A stretch of 64,000 nucleotides of DNA from an uncultured Pedosphaera sp. (GCA_903918755.1 CAIXFN010000101.1:186001-250000), one strand, 5' to 3'; positions 34,279-42,264 are shown, counted from the stretch's first letter. A program made the numbers and translations. Notes: generated from the sequence alone by a model not told the origin.

Positions 34279-34303
34279 GTAAGGTTTCGCTTTTCGCCCC
34301 GAC
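34279..34303 (+). promoter_or_regulatory. Candidate ECF promoter box ahead of the YHS-domain gene
   Basis: TGTAAGG, 14 bases, CCGAC, then GAAT. The CCGAC ends only 10 bases before the ATG at 34314, so if this is the promoter, the transcript would have almost no leader. Same spacing as the copies at 29916 (minus strand), 30692 and 34773. Confidence 0.65.
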
Positions 34304-34313
34304 GAATTGGCAT

Positions 34314-34769
34314 ATGAAAACATTATTCTCGCTGATCCTCGTGCTGGGACTCGCGTTTCCCACGCTCGCGCAAACCAACAAAACCCTGCTGAACCTCGAC
34401 AAGACTGGCGTGGCCATTCAAGGCTATGATCCCGTCGCCTTTTTCACCGACGGCAAGCCCGTGAAAGGCAAGCCGGAGTTCGTGACCAAACGCGACGGGG
34501 CGGTTTACCTTTTTTCCTCGAAAGAGCACCAGCAGTCATTCGTCAAAGATCCCGCAAAGTATGAACCGGTTTTTGGCGGCTATTGTGCCTACGGGGTCTC
34601 ACGCAACAAGCTGGTGGAAATCGACGTCAACGCTTTTCAAATCGTCGACGGGAAGCTGGTACTCCAGTATAGCAAGGGCGTGCGCGACGATTTTAACAAA
34701 GATGCGACGGGCAATTTGACCAAAGCTCAGCAATACTGGCCCGGATTGGTCGAGAAAAAGGGAAAATAG
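34314..34769 (+). CDS. Secreted YHS-domain protein
   Basis: 151 residues with a signal peptide (MKTLFSLILVLGLAFPTLAQ). The YHS signature reads AIQGYDPVAFFTDGKPVKG (about 35-53) with YLFSSKEHQQSFVKDPAKYEPVFGG-type continuation (quoted in part: SSKEHQQSF, PVFGGYCAYG). YHS proteins are small metal- or heme-associated domains often linked with metal handling. It has its own candidate ECF box immediately upstream. Confidence 0.87.
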   Translation: MKTLFSLILVLGLAFPTLAQTNKTLLNLDKTGVAIQGYDPVAFFTDGKPVKGKPEFVTKRDGAVYLFSSKEHQQSFVKDPAKYEPVFGGYCAYGVSRNKLVEIDVNAFQIVDGKLVLQYSKGVRDDFNKDATGNLTKAQQYWPGLVEKKGK

Positions 34770-34772
34770 TTG

Positions 34773-34797
34773 GTAAGGAAACGTCACCCAAGCCGAC
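34773..34797 (+). promoter_or_regulatory. Candidate ECF promoter box ahead of the DoxX operon
   Basis: GGTAAGG, 14 bases, CCGAC. It lies 17 bases before the ATG at 34815 and right after the YHS stop codon, so it would start a separate transcript reading through 38220. The G before GTAAGG replaces the T seen in the other three copies. Confidence 0.6.
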
Positions 34798-34814
34798 CCA
34801 CCATCGGAATAATT

Positions 34815-35228
34815 ATGGAATCCTGCAAGACCCACCGCGCTGTCAGTTGGATCTCCCGCCTCATCCCGGCGGCGATCCTCCTCCAAACCCTGTTTTTCAA
34901 GTTCACCGGCGCGGAGGAATCCGTGTATATCTTCACCAAGGTTGGGATGGAGCCTTGGGGCCGCTGGGGTTCGGGGGTGGTGGAGTTGGTGGCGGCAGTT
35001 TTGCTCCTCACGCCACGCTTCGGCTGGGCGGGCGCCCTCCTGGCGCTGGGCGTGATGGGTGGCGCCATCATGGCGCACCTGACCGTGCTTGGCATCGAGG
35101 TCAAGGATGATGGCGGCCTGTTATTTGCGCTCGCCGTCACGGTTTTCCTTTTCAGCGCCTTCATCCTCTTTTTGCACCGCCACGAGATTCCTTTCCTTTC
35201 CCGGCTTTTGAAAACGCAAACCGCATGA
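34815..35228 (+). CDS. DoxX-like membrane protein
   Basis: 137 residues, four hydrophobic helices (about 12-30, 48-65, 68-90, 100-120), with FFKFTGAEESVYIFTKVGMEPWG typical of DoxX-like small membrane proteins (in pieces: FKFTGAEES, GMEPWGRWG). These often sit beside redox or thiol-stress genes and may help move electrons to quinones. The start at 34815 is preferred over the in-frame 34770 since the latter lies before the ECF box. It overlaps the DinB gene by four bases. Confidence 0.78.
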   Translation: MESCKTHRAVSWISRLIPAAILLQTLFFKFTGAEESVYIFTKVGMEPWGRWGSGVVELVAAVLLLTPRFGWAGALLALGVMGGAIMAHLTVLGIEVKDDGGLLFALAVTVFLFSAFILFLHRHEIPFLSRLLKTQTA

Positions 35229-35770
35229 ACTTGACTTCTCCCCATCAACACCAGGAGATCCTGGACTCTGCCATTGAGATCTTGTCCCAGGGCGAGGTCC
35301 TCCTCGGCGAGATCACTGACGAGGCTTACCTCCGCAAGGTCACGATCGCTTTTAACGCCTCCATCGGCGGACACTACCGCCATTGCCTCGACCATTTTCG
35401 CAGCCTGCTTAATGCCGCCTCGGGCGGGGATCTCAATTACGACGACCGGGAGCGGGGAACGCTGGTGGAGTGCGACCGTTTTGCGGCCCTGAATGCGACG
35501 CGGGAACTCCGCGACGGGTTTGTGGCCCTCGACCCGGCGGTGCTCCTCCGCACGCTAACGGTGACGTGCAAAACCAATTATTCCACGATGGGGTCCCAGT
35601 CGTTTCCCTCCACCGTTGGTCGCGAAGTGATGTATTCTGTCGCCCATGCCGTCCACCATTATGCGTTGATCGGGATCATCGGGGGGCTGCTGGGATTGTC
35701 CTTGCCGGCCGGCTTCGGGATTGCGCCTTCCACGTTGAAACATCAGGCAGAAACAACCAGGACAGCCTGA
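35225..35770 (+). CDS. DinB-family protein
   Basis: 181 residues, four-helix bundle pattern with candidate metal-binding His in GGHYRHCLDHF (about 42-52) and HAVHHYALIG (about 138-147). That is the His arrangement of DinB/YfiT-like metalloproteins, many of which act as thiol-dependent S-transferases. It overlaps the DoxX gene (ATGA) and is 24 bases before the DedA/ATP-grasp gene. Confidence 0.82.
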   Translation: MNLTSPHQHQEILDSAIEILSQGEVLLGEITDEAYLRKVTIAFNASIGGHYRHCLDHFRSLLNAASGGDLNYDDRERGTLVECDRFAALNATRELRDGFVALDPAVLLRTLTVTCKTNYSTMGSQSFPSTVGREVMYSVAHAVHHYALIGIIGGLLGLSLPAGFGIAPSTLKHQAETTRTA

Positions 35771-35794
35771 TTTCCTCCGGAATTCCCCAGTGAT

Positions 35795-37447
35795 ATGACC
35801 GAAACCCTCACACTGTCGGCGCCGGATCTTGCCGCCTGGTTTCCGCTTTGGAAGGCGGCGGGTTTCTTTTTCGCCACCTTCATCCTGGAGGATGCGGCAG
35901 CCATCGGCGCGGGCTTGTTGCTGGCCACCGGTGGGCTTTCCTGGCCGGCCGCATTCACTGCCTGCTTCCTGGGAATTTGGTTGGGTGACGCGGGGCTCTA
36001 CGCCCTCGCGCGCGTCGGTGGCCGGCGCTGGTTTGACCGCTCCTCCTTTCACCGGTTCGCGGCCAAAGTCACGCAATGCGAAGGCTGGTTCGCCCGGCGT
36101 GGTACGATGGTTCTGATTTTTAGTCGCATGGTTCCGGGCGCCCGCCTGCCCACTTATCTCGCCGCCGGTTTTCTCCGGGTTCCGCTCCGGCGTTTTCTGC
36201 TCGTCACTGGATTGGCCGCTTTCGTCTGGACGTTCGCAGTTCTGTGGCTTGCCCAGACCGTCGGTGCCCGGGTGGCCCACGGGCTCGCTGCCTGGAAACA
36301 CGGATCGTTGATTTTGCTGGGAACCGCGCTCGCGGTATTTGTTGGCCTCCAATTCTTCCGCCGCGCCGTGCAGCAATGTGATTGGCGGCGTCTGGTCACC
36401 CGGCTGGGACGCTGGCAGCATTGGGAGTTCTGGCCGGCCTGGGCGTTTTACCCGCCGGTAATCGCCCGCTGCCTGTGGCTCGCGGTCAAATACCGGGGCT
36501 TGACCACTCCCACCGCGGCCAACCCCGGCATCTTTTCGGGCGGCATTGTCGGAGAATCCAAATCCGCCACCTTGGCCGATTTGTCGGCCACCAGCCCGGA
36601 ATTCACCGCCCCAGCCGCTTTGATTAGTGGCGCCAGCTTCCCGGAGCGTTGGCGTTCGTTGGAGAAAATCCGGGCGCAACTCGGCATCGACTATCCGTTC
36701 ATCCTCAAACCGGAGGAGGGCCAGCGTGGCCTGGGGGTAAAACTCATCCGCACGGCAACGCAAGCCGAAGCCTACCTGCGGCAAACCGCAGCTCCACTCA
36801 TCGCCCAACGGTATGCCGCCGGCCCCGGCGAAGCGGGGGTGTTTTATTATCGTTTTCCGCATGAGCCGCGCGGCCGCATTTTTGCCATCACCGAGAAGAT
36901 TTTCCCGGTAATCATCGGCGACGGACGCTCGACCATCGCGGACCTCATCGCCGCCGACCCGCGCGCCCGCTTCCTGGCCGACAAATACCTAGCCCGCTTC
37001 CGTTCGCGCCAGGATCAGGTGCTGGGCGAAGGCGAAAGCCTCAAATTGGTGGAGGCCGGCAACCACGCCCAGGGTTGTATTTTCCGCGAGGGCATGCACC
37101 TCTGTACTCCGGCATTGACCCGGCAAATCGACGAGATCTCGCAAAAAGTTCCCGGCTTCTTCATTGGGCGCTACGACATTCGCTACCCCAACGATGAGGA
37201 TTTGCGGGCGGGAATTAACTTCCAAATCATCGAGCTCAATGGCGCGGCCTCCGAGGCCACGAGTATTTACGACGCCCGCACTTCGCTGCTCGAGGCTTAC
37301 AAAACACTGTTTCGGCAATGGGAACTGGTCTTTGCCATCGGCGCCGCCAACCGGCAGTTGGGCTGCCGCCCGACGAGTCTTTTGGTTGTGTGGAAGAAAT
37401 GGCGGGAGCAACTCCAACGGGCCGCGACTTACCCCGCAGCGGATTAG
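35795..37447 (+). CDS. DedA-family membrane protein fused to an ATP-grasp ligase domain
   Basis: 550 residues. The first part (about 15-215) has about five hydrophobic helices with DedA marks, notably FILEDAAAIGAG, SRMVPGARLPTYLAAGF and FLLVTG. The second part (about 285-520) is ATP-grasp-like: DYPFILKPEEGQRGLGVKLI-type P-loop (quoted in part: FILKPEEGQRGLGV), GDGRSTIADLI, and FQIIELNGAASEAT, whose E and N would bind metal. The fusion suggests that a ligation reaction is tied to a lipid or membrane transport step. It is 8 bases before the NRDE gene. Confidence 0.84.
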   Translation: MTETLTLSAPDLAAWFPLWKAAGFFFATFILEDAAAIGAGLLLATGGLSWPAAFTACFLGIWLGDAGLYALARVGGRRWFDRSSFHRFAAKVTQCEGWFARRGTMVLIFSRMVPGARLPTYLAAGFLRVPLRRFLLVTGLAAFVWTFAVLWLAQTVGARVAHGLAAWKHGSLILLGTALAVFVGLQFFRRAVQQCDWRRLVTRLGRWQHWEFWPAWAFYPPVIARCLWLAVKYRGLTTPTAANPGIFSGGIVGESKSATLADLSATSPEFTAPAALISGASFPERWRSLEKIRAQLGIDYPFILKPEEGQRGLGVKLIRTATQAEAYLRQTAAPLIAQRYAAGPGEAGVFYYRFPHEPRGRIFAITEKIFPVIIGDGRSTIADLIAADPRARFLADKYLARFRSRQDQVLGEGESLKLVEAGNHAQGCIFREGMHLCTPALTRQIDEISQKVPGFFIGRYDIRYPNDEDLRAGINFQIIELNGAASEATSIYDARTSLLEAYKTLFRQWELVFAIGAANRQLGCRPTSLLVVWKKWREQLQRAATYPAAD

Positions 37448-37455
37448 CCCCGGCC

Positions 37456-38220
37456 ATGTGCACCGTGACTTTTATCGCGCGGCAGCGGGGCTATGCCCTG
37501 GGGATGAACCGCGACGAAAAATTGACCCGTCCGCCAGGTCATCCTCCCGAGCGGCGCGATCTTGGCGGCCACGCCGTATTATGCCCGTTTGAAACCGGCG
37601 GCGGCACCTGGATTGCGGTGAATGATCGTGGAGCGACGTTCGCGCTCATCAACTGGTACTCCGTAAAGGCAGCCGTTTCCGGCCGGACCGTAAGCCGCGG
37701 CGAGGTAATAAACGCGGTGAGCGGAAATCATCTGCCCGGGAACTTGGAGTCCATATTGTTGGGTTTGCCCCTGAGTCAGATCAATCCGTTTCGGCTCATT
37801 GCCGTGTTTCCCGAGCCTGGACTGGTCACGGAATGGCGTTGGAATTTGTGCCGGCTCCTCCGTCTTGATCACTCCTGGAAGACCCGGCAATGGATCTCCT
37901 CCGGCTTCGATGAGCCAACCGCCGAACACGCGCGCGGCAAAACTTTTGAACGCGTGCTGCGGCAACGCTCGGCGGGCAGTTTGGATTGGTTGCGGCGCTT
38001 GCACCGTTCCCATTCACCCCACGCCGGCCCTTTCTCCACCTGCATGCATCGTCACGACGCGGCCAGCGTCAGTTATACCGAGGTCGCCGTTTCTTCAGTC
38101 CGGGTGGAAATGCGCTACCACCCGGAGGCTCCCTGCCACAATCTGACTCCTGTATTGTCGCAGCTGAAACTGCGGCTTCCTCTCAATTCCGGCGCTGCAA
38201 TTCCGCTTCCAACTCCGTGA
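37456..38220 (+). CDS. NRDE (TANGO2-type) family protein
   Basis: 254 residues beginning MCTVTFIARQRGYALGMNRDE; the NRDE motif lies at about 18-21 and Cys2 would be the N-terminal nucleophile after Met removal. The family is linked to heme or acyl-compound handling but its reaction is unsettled. The frame is open upstream, but the family N-terminus fixes the ATG at 37456. Its 3' end overlaps the convergent PPOX gene by 38 bases. Confidence 0.87.
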   Translation: MCTVTFIARQRGYALGMNRDEKLTRPPGHPPERRDLGGHAVLCPFETGGGTWIAVNDRGATFALINWYSVKAAVSGRTVSRGEVINAVSGNHLPGNLESILLGLPLSQINPFRLIAVFPEPGLVTEWRWNLCRLLRLDHSWKTRQWISSGFDEPTAEHARGKTFERVLRQRSAGSLDWLRRLHRSHSPHAGPFSTCMHRHDAASVSYTEVAVSSVRVEMRYHPEAPCHNLTPVLSQLKLRLPLNSGAAIPLPTP

Positions 38221-38779
38221 TCCGCCGCCGCAAGGGTGCGACAGCTTCCTCCACTTCCGCGGCGGTATATCGGGGGGTGATGTACTTGGGACAATTCCAA
38301 TCGTAGGACACCACATCAATGAAAAAGAGTCGTTCGACCAGCGGACGCTCTGCCGGTTCGGTCAATTGCGCCACCAGCTCCGGATGTTCGCGGGCGTCTT
38401 CGACCCGCGCCTGGCCCAGAATCTTAAGCCGGGCGCGCTGGGGGTAATCCATCAGGAACAGGGAAACCCGGTCATTGGCTGCGAGATTTCCGGTGGAAAT
38501 CAATTGCCGGTTTCCCCGGTAATCCGCGAACGCCAACTGTCCCGGGTTTACCACCCGGAGAAAGCCGGGTTTGCCCCCGCGATGCTGCACGTACGGCCAA
38601 CCCGCTTCGGTCACGGTCGCGAGATAAAAACTGTCCCGGGACGTGATGAAGCTTTGTTCCTCTTCCGTGAGGGCGTCGTTTGCGCGGGTCCCGCCCGCCG
38701 CCATGGCCCGGCCGAAGTAGTGGCGCTGGGCCTCCGTGACTTTCGGCGTCAACATCAGTTCGAGATATTTGTCGGCCAT
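38183..38779 (-). CDS. Pyridoxamine 5'-phosphate oxidase-like flavoprotein
   Basis: 198 residues. The split-barrel pattern SFYLATVTEAGWPYVQHRGG (about 50-69), FLRVVNPGQLAFADYRGNRQ and VSLFLMDYPQRARLKILGQA marks a PPOX-type FMN or F420 binding domain. Such proteins reduce or oxidise small substrates or bind FMN. Its last 38 bases overlap the end of the NRDE gene on the other strand. It lies 37 bases downstream of thioredoxin in the same direction. Confidence 0.85.
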   Translation of the reverse strand: MADKYLELMLTPKVTEAQRHYFGRAMAAGGTRANDALTEEEQSFITSRDSFYLATVTEAGWPYVQHRGGKPGFLRVVNPGQLAFADYRGNRQLISTGNLAANDRVSLFLMDYPQRARLKILGQARVEDAREHPELVAQLTEPAERPLVERLFFIDVVSYDWNCPKYITPRYTAAEVEEAVAPLRRRITELEAELQRRN

Positions 38780-38816
38780 GGCGGGGGCGGTTTTGGGGTT
38801 CCGGATTGGGAGCGGC

Positions 38817-39137
38817 TTAGGCGGCGGCGGTCAGGGCTTTCACCATGACCGATTTGGACTGCACGCCGCGCAACGTGGTGGTCGCCTTGCCGTTTTTGAA
38901 GACGATCAGGGTCGGAATGCCGGTGATGCCAAAACGCACGGCCAATTCCGGTGATTCATCGATGTTCACCTTGGCGATGACCGCCTTGCCGGCTTGTTCC
39001 GTGGCAATCTCCTTTAATACGGGGGCGATCATTTTGCACGGACCGCACCACTCCGCCCAGAAGTCCACCAGGACCGGTTCGTTTTTGCTGTTGATCGCCG
39101 CGTCAAAACTGTCTTGGTTCAAGTTCAGGATGCTCAT
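38817..39137 (-). CDS. trxA: Thioredoxin
   Basis: 106 residues, the usual thioredoxin length. VLVDFWAEWCGPCKMIAPVL gives the WCGPC active site (about 31-35), and GITGIPTLIVFKNG holds the cis-Pro. The frame is open far upstream, but MSILNLNQDSF is the natural start. It reduces disulfides of cytosolic proteins. It lies between the SDR and PPOX genes on the minus strand. Confidence 0.95.
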   Translation of the reverse strand: MSILNLNQDSFDAAINSKNEPVLVDFWAEWCGPCKMIAPVLKEIATEQAGKAVIAKVNIDESPELAVRFGITGIPTLIVFKNGKATTTLRGVQSKSVMVKALTAAA

Positions 39138-39231
39138 ATTTTCTTTCCGGAGGGCATTGCCCTCCACTGTTTGGATGTTGGGGGAAACAAATTTCTTACC
39201 CCGCCGATTCATCGGCGGGGAGTTGGGATTT

Positions 39232-39978
39232 TCAGCCTTGGGCCATGCCGCCGTCCACCAGCAATTCCGTGCCGGTGACATACGCCGCGTCAGGGGAGAC
39301 GAGGTACGCGACCGCCTTCGCGATTTCCTCCGGTTGGCCGAACCGGCCCAGGGGCACCTGGGACAGGATGGCGCCGCCCATTTCCTGGACAGCCGCCGCC
39401 GGCAGTCCCATCTTGTCAAAGATCGGGGTGGCGATGGGGCCGGGGCTGATGACATTGACCCGGATTTTGCGAGGGGCCAGCTCCAGTGCCAGGGTTTTGA
39501 CCAGATTGACCAGGGCCGCTTTGCCCGCCGCATAGATGCTCGCGCCGGGCATGCCGAAATGCGCCACGGTGGAGGCGGTGATGACAATCGCGGCGCCTTC
39601 CGTCAGGAGCGGCAACGCCTTTTGCACGGTGAAATAGGCGCCTTTAACGTTGGCATTAAACATTTCGTCGTACAGGGCTTCCGAGGACTCCGCCAACGGC
39701 GCGAAGTGAGCCACGCCGGCATTGGCGAACAGAATGTCAATGTGCCCGACCTTTTCGCGGATCGTTTGGAAGGCCTTGTCCAGATCGGCCACCCGGGACA
39801 CGTCGGCGACCACCCCGAGGGTGTCGCCGCCCACGGCGGCGGCGGCCGTGGCGACGGCGTCGGGTTTGCGGCCGATGAGGATGACGCGGGCGCCTTGCTG
39901 GCGGAATTCATGCGCGGCGGCGAGGCCGATGCCGCTATTGCCGCCGGTGATGACGGCGATTTTATTGGTGAGTTTCAT
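39232..39978 (-). CDS. Short-chain dehydrogenase/reductase
   Basis: 248 residues, classical SDR. TGGNSGIG (about 11-18) binds the nucleotide, NAG is in FANAGVAHF, the catalytic Ser is in TASTVAHFG, and Y-x3-K is YAAGK (about 150-154). The RKP after LIGR suggests NADPH. It reduces or oxidises a carbonyl or alcohol; substrate unknown. A stable hairpin at 40097-40119 lies between it and the DsrE gene upstream. Confidence 0.92.
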   Translation of the reverse strand: MKLTNKIAVITGGNSGIGLAAAHEFRQQGARVILIGRKPDAVATAAAAVGGDTLGVVADVSRVADLDKAFQTIREKVGHIDILFANAGVAHFAPLAESSEALYDEMFNANVKGAYFTVQKALPLLTEGAAIVITASTVAHFGMPGASIYAAGKAALVNLVKTLALELAPRKIRVNVISPGPIATPIFDKMGLPAAAVQEMGGAILSQVPLGRFGQPEEIAKAVAYLVSPDAAYVTGTELLVDGGMAQG

Positions 39979-40096
39979 GGTTTGGGAGTGGGTTGTCAGT
40001 GAATGGGTTGGGTTTGCTTTTCGTTGCTTCAAATCGATCACGCGGAACGTTCCGCAGGTTGCTGGATCGGTCAAAAAATATTTTGTTGAGAACCTG

Positions 40097-40119
40097 CCGG
40101 GCCGCCCGATGCGGCCCGG
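40097..40119 (-). terminator. Strong hairpin between DsrE and SDR genes
   Basis: A perfect 9-bp GC-only stem, CCGGGCCGC / GCGGCCCGG, with a 5-base loop. On the minus strand a T-rich stretch begins about 20 bases later. It follows the DsrE stop codon and could end that transcript or limit read-through into the SDR gene. Confidence 0.5.
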
Positions 40120-40129
40120 CCGAATCGGC

Positions 40130-40504
40130 TCAGAACACCAGGGTTTGCCAGCCATCGGCCAGGTACTGGCGCACGCTCAGCAGTCCCGGGGTGCCGCCAA
40201 TGGCGTTGTTTTTGACCTCAGGTATGCCGCAGGCCTTGACGCCCTCGGTGGCCCCGAAAGCCGCCGCGCAGCCGCAGGAGGCGCCCTGGACAGATTCCCG
40301 CACCGAGTTGTAAAGCGCATTGAACGGGTGCGCGAGTTTGGTGAGTTCCGCCGGCCAGCGGGTGCCGGCGCCGATAAAGGTCACGGCGACTTCGTCCCCG
40401 TGTTGGCGGGCTTCCTGGGCGAGGGCGAGCGCGTTAAAGACGCGGCCGTTGGCTTCTTCCGAGTTCGATTTGGGGTCCGAGATGATGACGATGGCGATTT
40501 TCAT
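40130..40504 (-). CDS. DsrE-family protein
   Basis: 124 residues: an N-terminal MKIAIVIIS strand, a helix with FNALALAQEARQHGDEVAVTFIG and a Cys-containing middle (ASCGCAAAFGATEG, then KACGI). This is the DsrE/DsrF-like fold of small sulfur-carrier proteins. It could carry persulfide sulfur through one of the Cys residues. It heads the minus-strand set that continues with SDR, thioredoxin and PPOX. Confidence 0.8.
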   Translation of the reverse strand: MKIAIVIISDPKSNSEEANGRVFNALALAQEARQHGDEVAVTFIGAGTRWPAELTKLAHPFNALYNSVRESVQGASCGCAAAFGATEGVKACGIPEVKNNAIGGTPGLLSVRQYLADGWQTLVF

Positions 40505-40559
40505 AAGGTTATGCTTTGTATTTTGGTTTTTATCGCGCCGGTTTTCCGGCTCCCTGATT

Positions 40560-40895
40560 CGATGCGACGGGGGAGGGGAATCTTACCTCGATGTTTCGGA
40601 GCCCCAACCAGCGATTCCTCCTTCACCCAGCGCCAAAGGCGCGCTTTAACCCCAGCCCACAGGCCATCGGCCTGGGAATTCACATCCATCATCCCCCAAG
40701 CTCTGAAGGTGCGCACCAATCCCATCGCCGCGCCGACCCATCCATTCCATCAACCCGCCCCCCTCCGCCGCCGGGCTGTCGCCCCTTTCTCCAACCTCAA
40801 AGAGGTTGCGTCATATAGCCCGGGGTTGGCGCGAGGAACAAGCGCCTACCCCGGGTGGTCATCCTAAAAATCCCTCAACCTCAACGAGGTTGCGC
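40560..40895. repeat. Palindromic dispersed-type element next to the integrase relic
   Basis: A non-coding block with several exact hairpins that all have 3-base loops: GCGCC-AAA-GGCGC (40630-40642), CAGGCC-ATC-GGCCTG (40660-40674), CAACCTC-AAA-GAGGTTG (40792-40808) and CAACCTC-AAC-GAGGTTG (40876-40892). Between the last two lies a 14-base inverted repeat with one mismatch (40819-40832 and 40842-40855). It resembles the small repeated palindromic elements common in Verrucomicrobia and Planctomycetes; edges are approximate. It occupies the place where the rest of the integron integrase should be. Confidence 0.6.
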
Positions 40896-40927
40896 CAAAC
40901 CGGGTTCCGCGCGATGAGATAAGCAAT

Positions 40928-41116
40928 TCAAGATTCCAAATCCGGGATCATGAGTCTTGCGGCTTCCTCGGTGCTGAGGGCCAAGTGGTGAAAACGCATC
41001 ACTTCGTGGAATTGATCCATGAACGTCAATTTTGGATTGAGAACGAGCAGTTCCCTCGGTTTGATGGTCGAGTTCGGCGCGGGCACTCCGCCGAAATACA
41101 TTTTGCGATCAAACAA
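40928..41116 (-). pseudogene. Truncated integron integrase (intI) N-terminal relic
   Basis: A 62-codon frame whose middle reads LNPKLTFMDQFHEVMRFHH and then LALSTEEA. This matches the start of the core-binding (SAM-like) domain of IntI integrases, which usually reads NPKLLDQVREVMR-hhY-S-RTEEAY. Homology breaks right after STEEA, and the tyrosine-recombinase catalytic domain is absent. It runs divergently from the cassette array and lies just left of a possible attI core, the standard intI position. The palindromic element follows it, so insertion or deletion there probably removed the rest. Recognition is by eye only. Confidence 0.6.
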
Positions 41117-41178
41117 GAACAGGCTTGATGTGCGGTGAAAGCTGAATTTAAGTTGAGTGGTGGTGCATTATAATTTTA

Positions 41179-41185
41179 GTTAAAT
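41179..41185 (+). other. Possible attI core site
   Basis: GTTAAAT fits the GTTRRRY core consensus. It lies three bases before the first cassette ATG and between the integrase relic and the array, where attI is expected. Short degenerate motif, so only moderate support. Confidence 0.4.
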
Positions 41186-41188
41186 CAC

Positions 41189-41701
41189 ATGCGCAAATTT
41201 AATTCCATACTCGAAAGATGGCTTGCCTGCACAATTGTCTGCGCTGCATTTTTCGTGGCTGGATGCGGGCAATCCAGCAAGCCAGCCGAGAATAAGTCCC
41301 AGTGGATGGATCCGAACAAGCTGACGCCGGGGCCTATCCAGCATGCAAAATTGACGGACGAACAGTTGGCACGGATCACGCACGTCCAGAAGGTGTTTCA
41401 CGAGGTCGATTCGAGTCCGCTTGAAAAGTGGGTGGACGATTTTAAGAGAGATGTGCATCCAGATAATGAGATTACAATTTACGAAAATATGGCGACTGCA
41501 TACGAAGCATTTGCGACTTCCAAAGCGCTGAGCATAGACGCGAAAAAGGAGGTGTATCAGGTGGTATTGCTCCGGTCGGGAGCTCCCGAAGTGGACGTAA
41601 TCGCGCACCTAAAACTGAAGGTTCTTACGGAAAAGGATGCTCGGGAAATCATGGCCCATTTTTCTGCTGCGCCAGAACCAATTAAAGTCGTCAAACCATG
41701 A
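41189..41701 (+). CDS. Cassette 1: putative lipoprotein, unknown function
   Basis: 170 residues. A signal sequence with lipobox VAGC (Cys about 26) is followed by a mostly helical soluble region. I do not recognise a family. Its ATG comes just after the possible attI core and its stop is 3 bases before the first attC, as in a true gene cassette. Base use is more AT-rich than the host genes around it. Confidence 0.75.
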   Translation: MRKFNSILERWLACTIVCAAFFVAGCGQSSKPAENKSQWMDPNKLTPGPIQHAKLTDEQLARITHVQKVFHEVDSSPLEKWVDDFKRDVHPDNEITIYENMATAYEAFATSKALSIDAKKEVYQVVLLRSGAPEVDVIAHLKLKVLTEKDAREIMAHFSAAPEPIKVVKP

Positions 41702-41704
41702 TGG

Positions 41705-41798
41705 GGTCAACACAGCTCTGCGGCGAACCCGGCATGAGCTTCGCGGTTGCAATCGTAGCGCCCGCGTGCGCCAGGTCCCTGAGCTTGGTTCGTTAGGC
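41705..41798 (+). repeat. attC-like site 1
   Basis: Runs from GGTCAAC (degenerate R'') to GTTAGGC (R' core at 41792-41798), 94 bases. Inside are the shared blocks CGGCGAACCCGG, GGTTGCAATCG and CTGAGCTTGGTTC found in most other sites of the array. Confidence 0.75.
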
Positions 41799-41806
41799 CG
41801 CTTATT

Positions 41807-42142
41807 ATGTCGCAGTCACTGAGACATTTGATTTCCGAGCGAGGCTTTGACAACTTTCGGGACGGATTGGAGGCGCGATTCAAAGCGCATAGCTTGAGTT
41901 TTCGCATTCATTACTCCAAAGGTTCTCCGGTTCCTTCATTGCTTGTTTGCCTTGAAAATACGGAGCGTGCTGGCGAGGTGTGCGTTTGGGAGAGCGGTCA
42001 TTGCGACATCACCGCCGGTTCGCTTGCTGACGGCGAGGCGAGGGACAGGCATGTCGTCCTTAAGACAGCCGAGGGTTTTGATGAGCAGCTCGCGTCACTA
42101 TTTTTATATGTCACCAAGAGAGAGTGGACACAAGCGGCCTGA
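41807..42142 (+). CDS. Cassette 2: hypothetical protein
   Basis: 111 residues, soluble, mixed alpha/beta, no signal peptide. It starts 8 bases after the R' core of attC 1 and stops inside the R'' end of attC 2. The small acidic fold with SLLVCLENTERAGEVCVWESG could be an immunity-type protein, but I make no firm call. Confidence 0.7.
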   Translation: MSQSLRHLISERGFDNFRDGLEARFKAHSLSFRIHYSKGSPVPSLLVCLENTERAGEVCVWESGHCDITAGSLADGEARDRHVVLKTAEGFDEQLASLFLYVTKREWTQAA

Positions 42143-42264
42143 CCATGCGCTCCAGCGAACCCGCCGACCGCGCCCCGTTTGCAATCGTGGCGTCCCGTCC
42201 GTCCTCCACAGTAGCACTGCTCCGGAGGATGGATGTGCCGGGTACTGAGCTTTTGTCTTTGGGC
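42137..42264 (+). repeat. attC-like site 2 (long form)
   Basis: GCCTGAC to a degenerate TTTGGGC, 128 bases. It has GCGCTCCAGCGAACCC and TTGCAATCG, then an extra block beginning GCGTCCCGTCCGTCC (42190-42240) that folds into its own hairpin. The same block is in sites 9 and 10. Confidence 0.65.

Noticed and set aside
40591-40818. Small Pro/Arg-rich protein frame in the palindromic element
   Set aside because: The frame arises from the hairpin repeats; such frames are often annotated in this phylum but have no coding support here.
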